Shown: piece after piece, positions 1 through 8,413 of the stretch
Position numbering within the stretch: the first letter of the stretch is position 1
How the letters are laid out: each line of letters opens with the position of its first letter
Notes under the pieces: generated by a model
Database searches by the model: none
Seen by the model: only the letters and a program-made list of their open reading frames with translations
What the model was told of the DNA's origin: nothing
Position numbers and translations under genes: made by a program
From: Prolixibacteraceae bacterium
Lineage (GTDB): Bacteria > Bacteroidota > Bacteroidia > Bacteroidales > Prolixibacteraceae
NCBI GenBank assembly: GCA_016938055.1
Contig: JAFGVJ010000008.1
Coordinates: 1-33,699 of the forward strand
Direction: 5' to 3'
Length of the DNA stretch: 33,699 bases

Positions 1-1338
1 CACCTCGATGGTTCCCCAGCGGCTCACTTTCAAATCGGGCAAACAGGCCGGGATGAGCGGGTTGGGTGAAACGCCCACGGCTACAATGACCAGATCAACG
101 TCGATATCGGTTTCGGAACCTTCTTTGGGAATGGGCCTACGTCGCCCCGAGGCATCGGGCTCACCCAGTTCCATGAATTGCACACGCATTTTGTTCACAC
201 GTCCGCTTTCATCGGAAAAATATTCAAGGGGGTTGGCCAGGTTCATGAATTCGATGCCTTCTTCTTCGGCATGTTTCACTTCTTCGACCCTGGCAGGCAT
301 TTCAACCCTGGAACGACGGTAAACAATCATGGCCCTTTCGGCACCAAGGCGTTTGGCAGTACGTACCGAGTCCATGGCCGTATTTCCGCCACCAATCACG
401 GCCACATTCTTACCACGCAACACTAGCGTGTCATGCTCACCATCGGCAGCCCCCATCAGGTTCACCCGGGTAAGGTATTCGTTGCTGGACATGATGCCAT
501 TAAAATTTTCACCCGGGATATTCATGAATCGAGGCAAACCGGCACCGCTGGCCACGAAAAAGCCTTCAAAACCTTCAGCCTTTAAATCATCGAAGCTTGC
601 TGTTCTTCCCACAATAAAGTTGGTGACGAACTTCACCCCCATTTGCTTCAGGTTATCGAGCTCAACATCCACAATGCTGTTGGGCAGCCTGAATTCGGGG
701 ATCCCGTATTTCAACACGCCTCCAATTTCGTGCAGCGCCTCAAAAACAGTCACATCGTAGCCCAGTTTGGCCATATCGCCCGCGAAAGAAAGGGATGCTG
801 GTCCGGAGCCAATGGCAGCAATTTTTTTACCGTTCGATGGCAGGCAATCTGGCACCGACATGGCGCCGCTTTCGCGTTCCCAGTCGGCCGCAAAGCGTTC
901 AAGGTGACCAATGGCAATGGGATCTTTCTTCAGCTTGATGGTATAGAAGCATTGTTCTTCGCATTGCTTCTCCTGAGGACATACCCGTCCACAAACAGCA
1001 GGCAAAGCGCTGGTGCGCTTCAGTGTTTGCGCGGCAAGTCCGTATTCCTTTCGCTCAATGTTTTTAATGAATTCGGGAATGTTGATCTGTACGGGGCAGC
1101 CCTCAATACAGGTAGGATTTGCACAGTCCATACAACGAGATGCTTCCACCAGCGCCTGATCTTCAGAAAGGCCCAGGTTTACCTCCATGGTTTGAGATTT
1201 CACCCGTTTGGCCGGATCAAGCTCCGACATGTGTACGCGGGGAATGTCGGTCCGTTCTTTTCCTTTTAACTTTTTACGCAGCTCTTCGCGCCATTCTTCT
1301 GCCCGGCGTTCTTTTAAGTATTCGGTATAATTTGTCAT
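1..1338 (-). CDS. nfnB: NfnB / GltD-type NADPH-dependent oxidoreductase large subunit (3' partial)
   Basis: The frame is open from an ATG at 1338 to the left edge: 446 codons with the C-terminus missing. The N-terminal region carries two cysteine clusters, CMDCANPTCIEGC and CGRVCPQEKQCEEQC, as in the Fe-S domain of glutamate synthase small subunits and NfnL. A first dinucleotide fold (AAIGSGPASLSFAGD) and a second (VAVIGGGNTAMDSVRTA) follow, as expected for FAD and NADPH binding. Known of the family: GltD-like flavoproteins act either with a glutamate synthase large subunit or with a small ferredoxin-NADP reductase subunit as the electron-bifurcating NADH-dependent ferredoxin:NADP+ oxidoreductase. 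The upstream gene (1364-2185) encodes exactly that small subunit, 25 bp away on the same strand, so NfnB is the better call. Databases often label this protein glutamate synthase (gltA/gltD). What lies beyond the edge is unknown. Confidence 0.88.
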   Translation of the reverse strand, partial: MTNYTEYLKERRAEEWREELRKKLKGKERTDIPRVHMSELDPAKRVKSQTMEVNLGLSEDQALVEASRCMDCANPTCIEGCPVQINIPEFIKNIERKEYGLAAQTLKRTSALPAVCGRVCPQEKQCEEQCFYTIKLKKDPIAIGHLERFAADWERESGAMSVPDCLPSNGKKIAAIGSGPASLSFAGDMAKLGYDVTVFEALHEIGGVLKYGIPEFRLPNSIVDVELDNLKQMGVKFVTNFIVGRTASFDDLKAEGFEGFFVASGAGLPRFMNIPGENFNGIMSSNEYLTRVNLMGAADGEHDTLVLRGKNVAVIGGGNTAMDSVRTAKRLGAERAMIVYRRSRVEMPARVEEVKHAEEEGIEFMNLANPLEYFSDESGRVNKMRVQFMELGEPDASGRRRPIPKEGSETDIDVDLVIVAVGVSPNPLIPACLPDLKVSRWGTIEV

Positions 1339-1363
1339 GATTCTTTTCTGATTGTCTCAAAAT

Positions 1364-2185
1364 CTATTTTTGCATGAATTGTTCGAAGGCCTTTTTTTCT
1401 TCGGAACGGTAGCCACCAAGGCGCATGATCATTTCATCAAAGTCGATCTGGTGAGCATCGAACTCTGGTCCATCCACGCAGGTAAATTTTGTTTTTCCAC
1501 CAACCGTTACCCTGCAGGCACCGCACATGCCGGTACCATCCACCATCATGGAGTTCAGGCTGGCCTGGGTAGGAATCTCATAGTTTTTAGTGAGCAGGGC
1601 AGTAAATTTCATCATCACAGCCGGTCCAATGGCAATGCACTCGTCAACATTCTCACGAAGAATGACTTCCTCAGCACCTTGTGTTACAAGGCCTTTTCGT
1701 CCGTACGAACCGTCGTCGGTCATGATGATTACTTCATCGGACCACTTGCTGATTTCGTTTTCCAGAATAATGAGATCCTTACTACGGGCGGCCAATACGC
1801 TGATCACGCGGTTTCCAGCTTTCTTAAATCCTTCAACAATGGGCAAAAGGGGCGCTACCCCCACACCGCCTCCACAGGCCAGCACAGTACCTACCTTATG
1901 AATATCGGTAGCCCGCCCCAGTGGTCCAACCAGGTCGATCAGATGATCACCCGGCTCCATCCGGGCCAGTTTTTCGGTGCTCACCCCAACTTTTTGGGCA
2001 ATCAGGGTGATGGTTCCTTGTACTTCGTCGGCTGCAGCAATGGTTAGCGGAATACGCTCACCCTTTTCACTGACTCTCAAAATAACAAAATTCCCTGGTT
2101 TACGAGCCTTGGCAATCAATGGCGCTTCCACCACCAATTTCACCACATTCTCTGAAAAAAACTCCTTTTCTACAATTCGGTTCAT
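1364..2185 (-). CDS. nfnA: NfnA-type sulfide dehydrogenase / ferredoxin-NADP+ reductase small subunit
   Basis: A 273-residue cytoplasmic flavoprotein. An N-terminal ferredoxin-reductase-like FAD domain (about residues 1-95) is followed by an NAD-binding domain with the loop ACGGGVGVAPLLP, and a C-terminal [2Fe-2S] region with cysteines in MCGACRV and FTCVDGPEF. This is the layout of dihydroorotate dehydrogenase electron-transfer subunits and of NfnA. The adjacent nfnB supports the Nfn assignment, since no dihydroorotate dehydrogenase gene is present. The complex is known to couple NADH and reduced ferredoxin oxidation to NADP+ reduction, or the reverse, so it would balance NADPH and ferredoxin pools. 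The ATG at 2185 gives the expected MNRIVEKEFF start. It is the first gene of the pair and is transcribed away from the SNF2 helicase. Confidence 0.88.
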   Translation of the reverse strand: MNRIVEKEFFSENVVKLVVEAPLIAKARKPGNFVILRVSEKGERIPLTIAAADEVQGTITLIAQKVGVSTEKLARMEPGDHLIDLVGPLGRATDIHKVGTVLACGGGVGVAPLLPIVEGFKKAGNRVISVLAARSKDLIILENEISKWSDEVIIMTDDGSYGRKGLVTQGAEEVILRENVDECIAIGPAVMMKFTALLTKNYEIPTQASLNSMMVDGTGMCGACRVTVGGKTKFTCVDGPEFDAHQIDFDEMIMRLGGYRSEEKKAFEQFMQK

Positions 2186-2222
2186 GCTTTGGTTTTATCT
2201 CATTTTTTCGGTTTCGAACATA

Positions 2223-2230
2223 CAAAAATA
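2223..2230 (-). promoter_or_regulatory. Candidate -7 element upstream of nfnA
   Basis: On the minus strand this reads TATTTTTG, a full match to the Bacteroidota TAnnTTTG -7 element, 38 bp before the nfnA start codon. The nearest upstream TTTG lies 28 nt away rather than 19-21, so only half of the promoter is supported. The rest of the 2186-2456 region is AT-rich, with no other recognisable feature. Confidence 0.3.
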
Positions 2231-2456
2231 TAATTTCATTCGGGCAGTTTATTGTTTACAAAGCAAACAGAAGGTCAAATTTCGATTCATTTAAAATGAG
2301 GATACAAAATAAAAGCACATTTTTTAGGTAAGCCGAGACAATCATCAAGCAAATCTTTATTATTTTCGAAGTTTGCCTGCATGCGAAAGACGGAAGGATG
2401 AAATGCGATGTAAAGTTTTCAGTCTGATCACATTATTAATTGTTGAAGTGTACCGA

Positions 2457-5432
2457 ATGAATCATCAAAACAACACCAAGCATGAAGTGGAGGAGCTGAG
2501 CAAACAGATTCCGCAGTTTGTGGTGGCGCTTACGGAACACAGGCTGTTCGGGCATATTTTGGTTCCCTTTCTCATCGTGCCGAACCAACAGGGCACCTTT
2601 TATTCCATCGTTTCTACAGTGCTGAAGACCGATCTGCAACAACAAGCCGAAAGATTTTCCAAAATTGAAAAACAGCTGGTTGAGCTCATGGACAAATACA
2701 GTGAGGAAGTGCTTGCCCGCAAATTCTCCAGAAATCAGGGTAGTAAGGATTTCTTCCAAAAAATTGATCAAAAGTTTTTTAACGAGCACATTACTCCTTA
2801 CATCGACAAACAAATAGTTGAATGCTTGCGGATTATCGGGGAGAACAAGGTTCGGCTTTATTACAAAGCCGCCAAATACAATAACCTATACGACGAAGAC
2901 CTGATCACCATTGGAACAACCTATGCCATGCCCACCTTTCATTTTCATCTCGATGATCAGGGCCTAACTTACCGCCTTTCGGTAAAATACAAAAACCAGA
3001 ACTTAAAATTGCTGTTTAAAAAACCACTGATGGTGAGTGATACTCCCTGCCGGATGGTACTGCATAATGAACTCATCGCTTTCGAGAAAATTTCGGGTAA
3101 GCGTTTAGCTCCCTTTCTCGAAAAGGAGCAAGTGAAAATTCCGCCCACAGTCGTGGAAAAATACATGAAAGGTTTTGTTCTGAAGCTGATACAGGAACAT
3201 CATGTTGAAGCAAGCGGTTTCGATATTATTGAAATGGATGAAGAAAAAAAAGCCATCCTTTCCATCGAACAAGGTATGGACCTGAATCCAATGCTGGTAC
3301 TGAAATTCAGTTATGGCTCCAAAATTTTTCCTGCGGGAAAAGCAGGTCAGGTTGAAGTTGAATTCAGGCACCAAAGCGGGCAATTTCAATTCTTTAAACA
3401 CCAAAGAGACGCCGACTGGGAAAAAGGGATTGTGAACTTTTTGAAGGAGTTGGGCTTAGTGTTGAACAGCAGTATGCTCATGCTCTCCCCCAAAAACAAG
3501 CTGAACAACGACGATCGGGCCTATTCTGGTATCAGCTGGATCAACCAACATCAACCGCAGTTACAAAAGGTAGGGATCGTCATTCAACAGGCGCTTGATG
3601 GTAAACGTTTTTATTTGGGTTCCCAACAGCTTAAGGTTGACCTCAAGATGCAGTCCGATTGGTTCGACCTTTACGCAGTGGTAACTTTTGGTGAATTTCA
3701 GGTCCCCTTTATTCGTTTGCGCAAGCATATTCTTAATGGGAAACGTGAATACCTGCTACCCAATGGCGAAGTGGTCATTTTACCGGAAGAATGGTTTGCA
3801 CAATTCAGTGAACTCCTTCCTTTTGCTGAACAAACAAAAGAAGGTTTTCGCTTATCGAAACATCACTTCAAACTGTTTGAGGGGAAAATAAGTATTGATG
3901 AAACCCTCAGAAAACAAATCAATGAACTGTATGCCAACACTGTTGAGCTGCAGCCTGTCCCCGAAGGACTGAATGCTAAGCTTCGCCTCTACCAGGCTGA
4001 GGGTTACTCCTGGATGCATATGCTGGGGATGCATGGTTTTGGCGGCTGTCTGGCCGACGACATGGGGCTGGGAAAAACCCTCCAGACGCTGGTATTACTG
4101 TTGAAAGAAAAAATGGAAAACCAGTTAGATCAGCAAGTACAGCCTACAATTACCGATCAACAACTGGAACTGTTCACCTGCCAGCCAAATTCCAAACCGG
4201 CTTCCCTGATCATTGTGCCTACTTCACTGGTTCATAACTGGAAGAACGAAGTGAAAAAATTCACTCCGCAACTGAAGGTTTACCTTCATCAGGGCGTACA
4301 CCGCAAACGTTCGGAAAGTTTGAAACGGATTGCCGATCAATACGATGTGATCCTCACTACTTACGGAACCCTGCGAAACGATTTTGCTCTTTTAAGCACC
4401 ATTCCCTTCAACTACCTGATTTTGGACGAAAGCCAGTACATCAAAAACAGCGAGTCGAAAACCTACCAATCGGTTTGTACCTTGCAAGCCGACAAGCGCC
4501 TGGTGCTTACCGGAACTCCCATTGAAAACAGCCTTACAGACCTTTGGTCGCAACTTAATTTTCTGAATCCGGGTTTGCTGGGCTCAATGCAATATTTTAA
4601 GAAGGCCTTTATTCATCCCATTGAAAAAATGAATGATGAAACCAGCCGGCAAAAACTTAGCCAGCTCATTTCCCCTTTTATCCTTAGGCGCACCAAGGAA
4701 CAGGTTGCCAGTGACCTGCCTCCCTTAACAGAACAAATCAGGTATTGCTCCATGACTGAGGAGCAAGCACGGATTTATGAAGAACACAAATCGCTGATCA
4801 GAAATAAATTACTGGAAAACATTGAAATAATGGGCTTGGAAAAGTCTACTTTCATGGCGCTACAGGGCCTTACCCGTTTACGTCAACTGGCTAATCACCC
4901 GGCTTTGTATCAGTTCCCGGAGGCCGATTCCGGAAAATACAACGAAGTCATCCAGAGCCTTGAAGACCTGATGGCCGAAAAACACAAGGTGCTCATCTTT
5001 TCATCGTTTGTCACCCATCTCAAATTGTTTCAAACTGAATTCGAAAAAAGAGACTGGCACTACAGCTGCCTCACCGGGCAAACCCGAAACCGGGAGGAGG
5101 TCATTCAGGATTTTCAACAAAATGAAAAAAAACGAATTTTCCTCATCTCATTGAAGGCTGGCGGCGTTGGACTGAACCTCACTTCGGCCGATTACATATT
5201 CATTTTGGATCCATGGTGGAACCCTGCTGCCGAGAACCAGGCCATTAACAGGGCACACCGTATCGGGCAAGACAAGAAAGTTTTTGTTTACCGGTTTATC
5301 ACCGAAAACTCTATTGAAGAAAAAATTCAATTGCTGAAAGAAAGAAAATCGGCTCTGGCCGGACTTTTCATCACCAACAACAATCCATTTCAGGCAATTT
5401 CGAAAGAAGAAATGGTGGATTTGTTCCAATAA
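2457..5432 (+). CDS. SNF2/RapA-family DEAD-like helicase (DNA translocase)
   Basis: A 991-residue protein when started at ATG 2457. The frame stays open upstream to TTG 2373 and ATG 2403, but those starts would add a hydrophobic leader (residues around FSLITLLIVEV) unlike a cytoplasmic helicase, so 2457 was preferred; ATG 2403 follows a GGAAGG and is not excluded. The C-terminal half holds the SNF2 ATPase: motif I DDMGLGKT at 534-541, the DExQ box DESQ at 657-660, motif III LTGTPIENSLTDLW, and motif VI of the type QxxxRxHRxGQ at 928-938. The first 500 residues show no domain I recognise; no SWIM zinc finger is visible. SNF2 proteins use ATP to move along duplex DNA and remodel bound proteins; bacterial RapA recycles RNA polymerase. 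The specific target here is unknown. It appears monocistronic and converges on miaA with no spacer. Confidence 0.9.
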   Translation: MNHQNNTKHEVEELSKQIPQFVVALTEHRLFGHILVPFLIVPNQQGTFYSIVSTVLKTDLQQQAERFSKIEKQLVELMDKYSEEVLARKFSRNQGSKDFFQKIDQKFFNEHITPYIDKQIVECLRIIGENKVRLYYKAAKYNNLYDEDLITIGTTYAMPTFHFHLDDQGLTYRLSVKYKNQNLKLLFKKPLMVSDTPCRMVLHNELIAFEKISGKRLAPFLEKEQVKIPPTVVEKYMKGFVLKLIQEHHVEASGFDIIEMDEEKKAILSIEQGMDLNPMLVLKFSYGSKIFPAGKAGQVEVEFRHQSGQFQFFKHQRDADWEKGIVNFLKELGLVLNSSMLMLSPKNKLNNDDRAYSGISWINQHQPQLQKVGIVIQQALDGKRFYLGSQQLKVDLKMQSDWFDLYAVVTFGEFQVPFIRLRKHILNGKREYLLPNGEVVILPEEWFAQFSELLPFAEQTKEGFRLSKHHFKLFEGKISIDETLRKQINELYANTVELQPVPEGLNAKLRLYQAEGYSWMHMLGMHGFGGCLADDMGLGKTLQTLVLLLKEKMENQLDQQVQPTITDQQLELFTCQPNSKPASLIIVPTSLVHNWKNEVKKFTPQLKVYLHQGVHRKRSESLKRIADQYDVILTTYGTLRNDFALLSTIPFNYLILDESQYIKNSESKTYQSVCTLQADKRLVLTGTPIENSLTDLWSQLNFLNPGLLGSMQYFKKAFIHPIEKMNDETSRQKLSQLISPFILRRTKEQVASDLPPLTEQIRYCSMTEEQARIYEEHKSLIRNKLLENIEIMGLEKSTFMALQGLTRLRQLANHPALYQFPEADSGKYNEVIQSLEDLMAEKHKVLIFSSFVTHLKLFQTEFEKRDWHYSCLTGQTRNREEVIQDFQQNEKKRIFLISLKAGGVGLNLTSADYIFILDPWWNPAAENQAINRAHRIGQDKKVFVYRFITENSIEEKIQLLKERKSALAGLFITNNNPFQAISKEEMVDLFQ

Positions 5433-6359
5433 TTATTTTGTCGATTTTTTGAACCACTGTTCAATGTGTTGTAGCTTTTCATCCATGGGCAGCGTACCAT
5501 CGAGCCAGTGAATGACCAATCCTTGTTTTTCCATCCTCCTGAACCAGGTCATCTGACGCTTACCAAATTGATGAATGGCGGTTTCCAACTGTCTGAACAT
5601 TTCATCGTAACTCAGTTTTCCGGTTACAAATTGTGTCAGATACTTGTATTCAAGCCCATAATAAATCAATTGTTCAGGCTGTAGGCCCTGCTCAAGCAAA
5701 CGGGCCGTTTCGGCAATCATGCCCTCGTTCAGGCGGGTTTTCAGGCGTTCGGTAATTCTCCTGCGACGTGATTCCCGGTCGAACTCAATGCCCACAATAA
5801 GGCTGTTGATGGACGGAAAGTGGTGGTTGATGGGAGGATTTTTAGTATAATATTCCTGTATTTCGATGGCACGTATGGCCCGTTTCACGGTATCGACATC
5901 GGAAACATTGTGCAGGGTTTTATAGGTTTTCAGGATGGTTTCCAGTTCAGCAAGGCTCTTGCCGGACAGTGACAGACGCAAGCTTTCGTTCACGGGTACA
6001 TTGATGAGCTGATACCCTTTGAGTACCGCTTCGATGTACATCCCCGTTCCGCCACACACCACTGGCAAGCGACCCCGATTCCTGATACTTTCAAAAGCAT
6101 TCACAAAATCGCGTTGATATTCAAACACATTGTATTCGTACCCGGCATCCACAATATCGATGAGGTGATGCGGGATTATTTGACCATCGGTGGTGTATTC
6201 CGCGAGGTCTTTCCCCGTGCCAATGTCCATGCCCCGGTATACCTGACGCGAATCGGCTGAAATAATCTCACCGTTCAGCCGATGCGCTGTATGTACAGCT
6301 ACACTGGTCTTTCCCGAGGCTGTAGCACCCAAAATGGTGATCATGTTGTATGAATTCAT
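5433..6359 (-). CDS. miaA: tRNA dimethylallyltransferase MiaA
   Basis: A 308-residue enzyme that transfers the dimethylallyl group to N6 of A37 in tRNAs reading codons that begin with U. The N-terminal P-loop GATASGKTS (11-19), the signature DSRQVYRGMDIGTGK (36-50) and VCGGTGMYIEAVL (101-113) are diagnostic. The C-terminal part contains the basic tRNA-binding stretch and RQMTWFRR near residues 271-278. Bacteroidota often carry two miaA paralogs; which one this is cannot be told here. The start at MNSYNM fits, though an ATG five codons later would begin directly before the P-loop strand. Its stop codon touches the stop codon of the SNF2 gene. A divergent promoter region with a perfect palindrome lies just upstream. 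Confidence 0.95.
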   Translation of the reverse strand: MNSYNMITILGATASGKTSVAVHTAHRLNGEIISADSRQVYRGMDIGTGKDLAEYTTDGQIIPHHLIDIVDAGYEYNVFEYQRDFVNAFESIRNRGRLPVVCGGTGMYIEAVLKGYQLINVPVNESLRLSLSGKSLAELETILKTYKTLHNVSDVDTVKRAIRAIEIQEYYTKNPPINHHFPSINSLIVGIEFDRESRRRRITERLKTRLNEGMIAETARLLEQGLQPEQLIYYGLEYKYLTQFVTGKLSYDEMFRQLETAIHQFGKRQMTWFRRMEKQGLVIHWLDGTLPMDEKLQHIEQWFKKSTK

Positions 6360-6395
6360 GGTAACTGGGACAAAACAAGGACACGATTAAACTTC

Positions 6396-6409
6396 AGTTT
6401 TGCAAAACT
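6396..6409. repeat. Perfect 14-bp palindrome between miaA and the Yip1-like gene
   Basis: The sequence AGTTTTGCAAAACT is its own reverse complement. It overlaps the minus-strand -7 element proposed for miaA and lies 4 bp before a plus-strand TATTTTTG. It could be a regulator site, or a by-product of overlapping TTTG-rich promoter elements. Confidence 0.4.
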
Positions 6410-6434
6410 AATGTATTTTTGTATTGAAACGAAA
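6403..6434 (-). promoter_or_regulatory. Candidate miaA promoter
   Basis: Read on the minus strand, TAGTTTTG at 6410-6403 matches TAnnTTTG completely. A TTTC (3 of 4 matches to TTTG) lies 20 nt upstream at 6434-6431. The start codon follows 43 bp downstream of the -7 element. Confidence 0.4.
6414..6421 (+). promoter_or_regulatory. Candidate -7 element for the Yip1-like gene
   Basis: TATTTTTG matches the Bacteroidota -7 consensus. No TTTG sits at the right distance upstream (the nearest is 11 nt away). If used, transcription would begin around 6427, after the TTG at 6424, which favours the ATG at 6493 as the start of the gene. Confidence 0.3.
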
Positions 6435-6492
6435 CGCCGAACAACAGGGATCATTCGTGCTTTATGCCGGGAGGCCTTCAGATTATAAACCA

Positions 6493-7077
6493 ATGAGATT
6501 ATTCGAATACATCCAGCAACTTTGGCAGGCCACCTATAGGCTAATGGTGCATCCGCGCAGGCACTGGAATTTGGTTCAGCAATCGGCAGATTTTCAGTCG
6601 GGCAGTTTCAGGCGCTTTATGCTCCCCTGGCTTTTCGTGCTGGTGCTGGCCGTTTTTTTGGGAAGTTGGTGCTTCGAATCGCGTTACGGTTTTTTGTTGA
6701 CCGATACCCTCATCAAAGCCGTCAGAAAAGTGATTCTGATCGTCGTTTCATTTTTGGGTGCCAACATGATGATTTATGAAATTTCAAGAATTTACAAGGT
6801 TCCGGTTTCTTTTGAATTTTCACGTAAGATGGCCATTTATGCAACCATTCCTTTGATATTGGCTTTGACTGTGACAGCCTTATTTCCTTTTGCCTACATT
6901 TTTGGCCTAAGCGGATTTTATGCACTGTACCTTGTTTACAACGCATTGAATTATCTTTACCAGGTTCATTGGATTCGCAATGCGAAGTATTTGATCGTTT
7001 TGCTGGGCCTGCTCCTTATGAGCTTTATATTCATCGCTTATTTGCTGAGTATATTAACCGCTTTAATCATTTATTAA
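6493..7077 (+). CDS. Yip1-like integral membrane protein
   Basis: A 194-residue inner-membrane protein started at ATG 6493. The frame is open upstream to TTG 6424, but the resulting N-terminus has no expected features, while [21 protein letters not shown] looks like the usual beginning of Bacteroidota Yip1-domain proteins. A short amphipathic N-terminal part is followed by about five hydrophobic segments: the one containing [14 protein letters not shown], one around [16 protein letters not shown], one around [20 protein letters not shown], one around [14 protein letters not shown], and the C-terminal [20 protein letters not shown]. The function of bacterial Yip1-domain proteins is not established. 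smpB starts one base after the stop, so the two are probably co-transcribed. Confidence 0.7.
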   Translation: MRLFEYIQQLWQATYRLMVHPRRHWNLVQQSADFQSGSFRRFMLPWLFVLVLAVFLGSWCFESRYGFLLTDTLIKAVRKVILIVVSFLGANMMIYEISRIYKVPVSFEFSRKMAIYATIPLILALTVTALFPFAYIFGLSGFYALYLVYNALNYLYQVHWIRNAKYLIVLLGLLLMSFIFIAYLLSILTALIIY

Positions 7078-7078
7078 G

Positions 7079-7540
7079 ATGGGACTGAAACCACAAAATA
7101 CTGTCAATATCAAAAACAAGAAGGCCTTTTTCGAGTTCGAAATACTGGAAACCTTCATCGCCGGTCTGCAGTTGCAGGGGACCGAAATCAAATCAATCAG
7201 GGAAGGACGTGCAGGTTTGGTGGATTCCTATTGCCAGTTTTACAAAAGTGAATTGTATGTGAAAAACATGCACATTGCCGAATATTTCTTTGGATCTATC
7301 AACAACCACGATGCCAAGCGGGAGCGGAAACTTTTACTGAATAAAAAGGAAATCAATAAGCTGGAACGAAAAATCAAAGAGAGTGGTTTTACCATTGTTC
7401 CCCTTCGGCTTTTTTTAAACGAGAAGGGTTATGCCAAACTCGAAATTGCCCTTGCCAAAGGAAAGAAAACCTATGACAAACGCGAGAGCCTTAAAGAGAA
7501 GGACACCAAACGTGACATTGACCGGGTGATGAAAATCTGA
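7079..7540 (+). CDS. smpB: SsrA-binding protein SmpB
   Basis: A 153-residue RNA-binding protein that carries tmRNA into stalled ribosomes for trans-translation. Family marks are [20 protein letters not shown] near the start, the [10 protein letters not shown] segment, the motif VKNMHIAEY, and the basic C-terminal tail [19 protein letters not shown], which is known to enter the mRNA channel. The length is normal for the family. The ATG starts one base after the stop of the Yip1-like gene, suggesting translational coupling. It converges on the acyl-ACP thioesterase with only 8 bp between the stop codons, and no terminator is visible between them. tmRNA (ssrA) itself is not in the window. Confidence 0.96.
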   Translation: MGLKPQNTVNIKNKKAFFEFEILETFIAGLQLQGTEIKSIREGRAGLVDSYCQFYKSELYVKNMHIAEYFFGSINNHDAKRERKLLLNKKEINKLERKIKESGFTIVPLRLFLNEKGYAKLEIALAKGKKTYDKRESLKEKDTKRDIDRVMKI

Positions 7541-7548
7541 GAACCAGC

Positions 7549-8328
7549 TTATATTTGATCAGGACCTTTGGTCTTCCAAACTGTATGGGTTCGCACCATT
7601 TCCTTTCCGCTTTCATGCTGAACAATGTTGTGTAAAAAAGTACCGGGTCCGGTTTGTTCCTGCTGCACCACGATGGATTCACCGGGAATGGCTTCCTTCA
7701 GAAAATTGATCTCAAAGGTTTCAATTTGTTGGTCCGCTAAGAAATCGGGATCATAACAGTTCATGATCCTGTCAATGTAACTCACGTTGTTCATGTGTTG
7801 GTTCATATCGGTCTCCGTGAAAGAAACCCTGGCCGGTTCAAAACTGATGGGTCCTTTCAATCCCTCAATTTTATCAGGAAGTTCGTCGAACAAGCGTTCC
7901 CTGTTCAGGGGAAAATTCTCCATGTAGCCCTCGGGCCTAACCAGGCGCCGGGTACTGGTATTCACCATCAGCCACATGCTTACAGCCCTGACCAACTCTT
8001 GTCCGCTTTCGTCATGAACCTGAAAATGACGAACAGCCATCAGTCCGTCGAGGCCGTTTGACCAGGTGCGGATCACAATGCGGTCGCGCCATTCGGGAAA
8101 TTTATGGATGCTGATTTTCAAGCGCGAAAGCACCCAGAACATTTGGGCTTCCTGCATCACCTCCCAACCTACGCCACAAGCCACGGTGTGATTTCCTGCT
8201 ATATCCTGAAAAAAACTACACAGTTTTTGGATGGTCAGCCTCCGGTATCGGTCTACATGATAGGATCGAATCAGGTATTCTTCGCTATAAACAACTGGTG
8301 CTTCGGGATGAATGTGAAACTTCATCAT
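7549..8328 (-). CDS. Acyl-ACP thioesterase (FatA/FatB-like, double hotdog)
   Basis: A 259-residue cytoplasmic protein from the first of two ATGs at 8328 (MMKFHIHPEAP). The frame continues open to 8589, but that extension lies inside map in antisense and is not credible. Two hotdog repeats are visible. The first begins at VYSEEYLIRSYHVDRYRRL. The second contains the catalytic-type motif DMNQHMNNVSYIDRI with conserved Asn and His. Such enzymes release free fatty acids from acyl-ACP; in Bacteroidota they are common single-copy genes whose physiological substrate is not well settled. It is transcribed divergently from map across 85 bp. A complete -7 match on the minus strand (TACTTTTG, 8356-8349) lies about 20 bp before the start. 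Confidence 0.88.
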   Translation of the reverse strand: MMKFHIHPEAPVVYSEEYLIRSYHVDRYRRLTIQKLCSFFQDIAGNHTVACGVGWEVMQEAQMFWVLSRLKISIHKFPEWRDRIVIRTWSNGLDGLMAVRHFQVHDESGQELVRAVSMWLMVNTSTRRLVRPEGYMENFPLNRERLFDELPDKIEGLKGPISFEPARVSFTETDMNQHMNNVSYIDRIMNCYDPDFLADQQIETFEINFLKEAIPGESIVVQQEQTGPGTFLHNIVQHESGKEMVRTHTVWKTKGPDQI

Positions 8329-8348
8329 AAAAACAAATTCGGTTTCTA

Positions 8349-8356
8349 CAAAAGTA
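8349..8356 (-). promoter_or_regulatory. Candidate -7 element for the acyl-ACP thioesterase
   Basis: The minus strand reads TACTTTTG, matching TAnnTTTG, 20 bp before the ATG at 8328. No TTTG lies 19-21 nt upstream, so support is partial. Confidence 0.3.
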
Positions 8357-8365
8357 GTAGTGCAT

Positions 8366-8396
8366 TTTGAAAAGCGGTAATGAATCATCATTTTTG
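8366..8396 (+). promoter_or_regulatory. Candidate map promoter
   Basis: TTTG at 8366-8369 is followed after 19 nt by CATTTTTG at 8389-8396, one mismatch from the TAnnTTTG -7 element with canonical spacing. The start codon at 8414 lies 17 bp downstream, so the leader would be about 10 nt. Confidence 0.4.
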
Positions 8397-8413
8397 TAGA
8401 AAATTCAGGAACG

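Noticed and set aside
1352-2047. 231-codon frame antisense to nfnA
   Set aside because: It is a shadow of nfnA; its translation shows no family features.
2373-2456. Upstream extension of the SNF2 frame to TTG 2373 or ATG 2403
   Set aside because: It would add a hydrophobic, leader-like segment not expected in a cytoplasmic helicase; a TATTTTCG at 2361-2368 would also place transcription after 2373. ATG 2403 remains possible.
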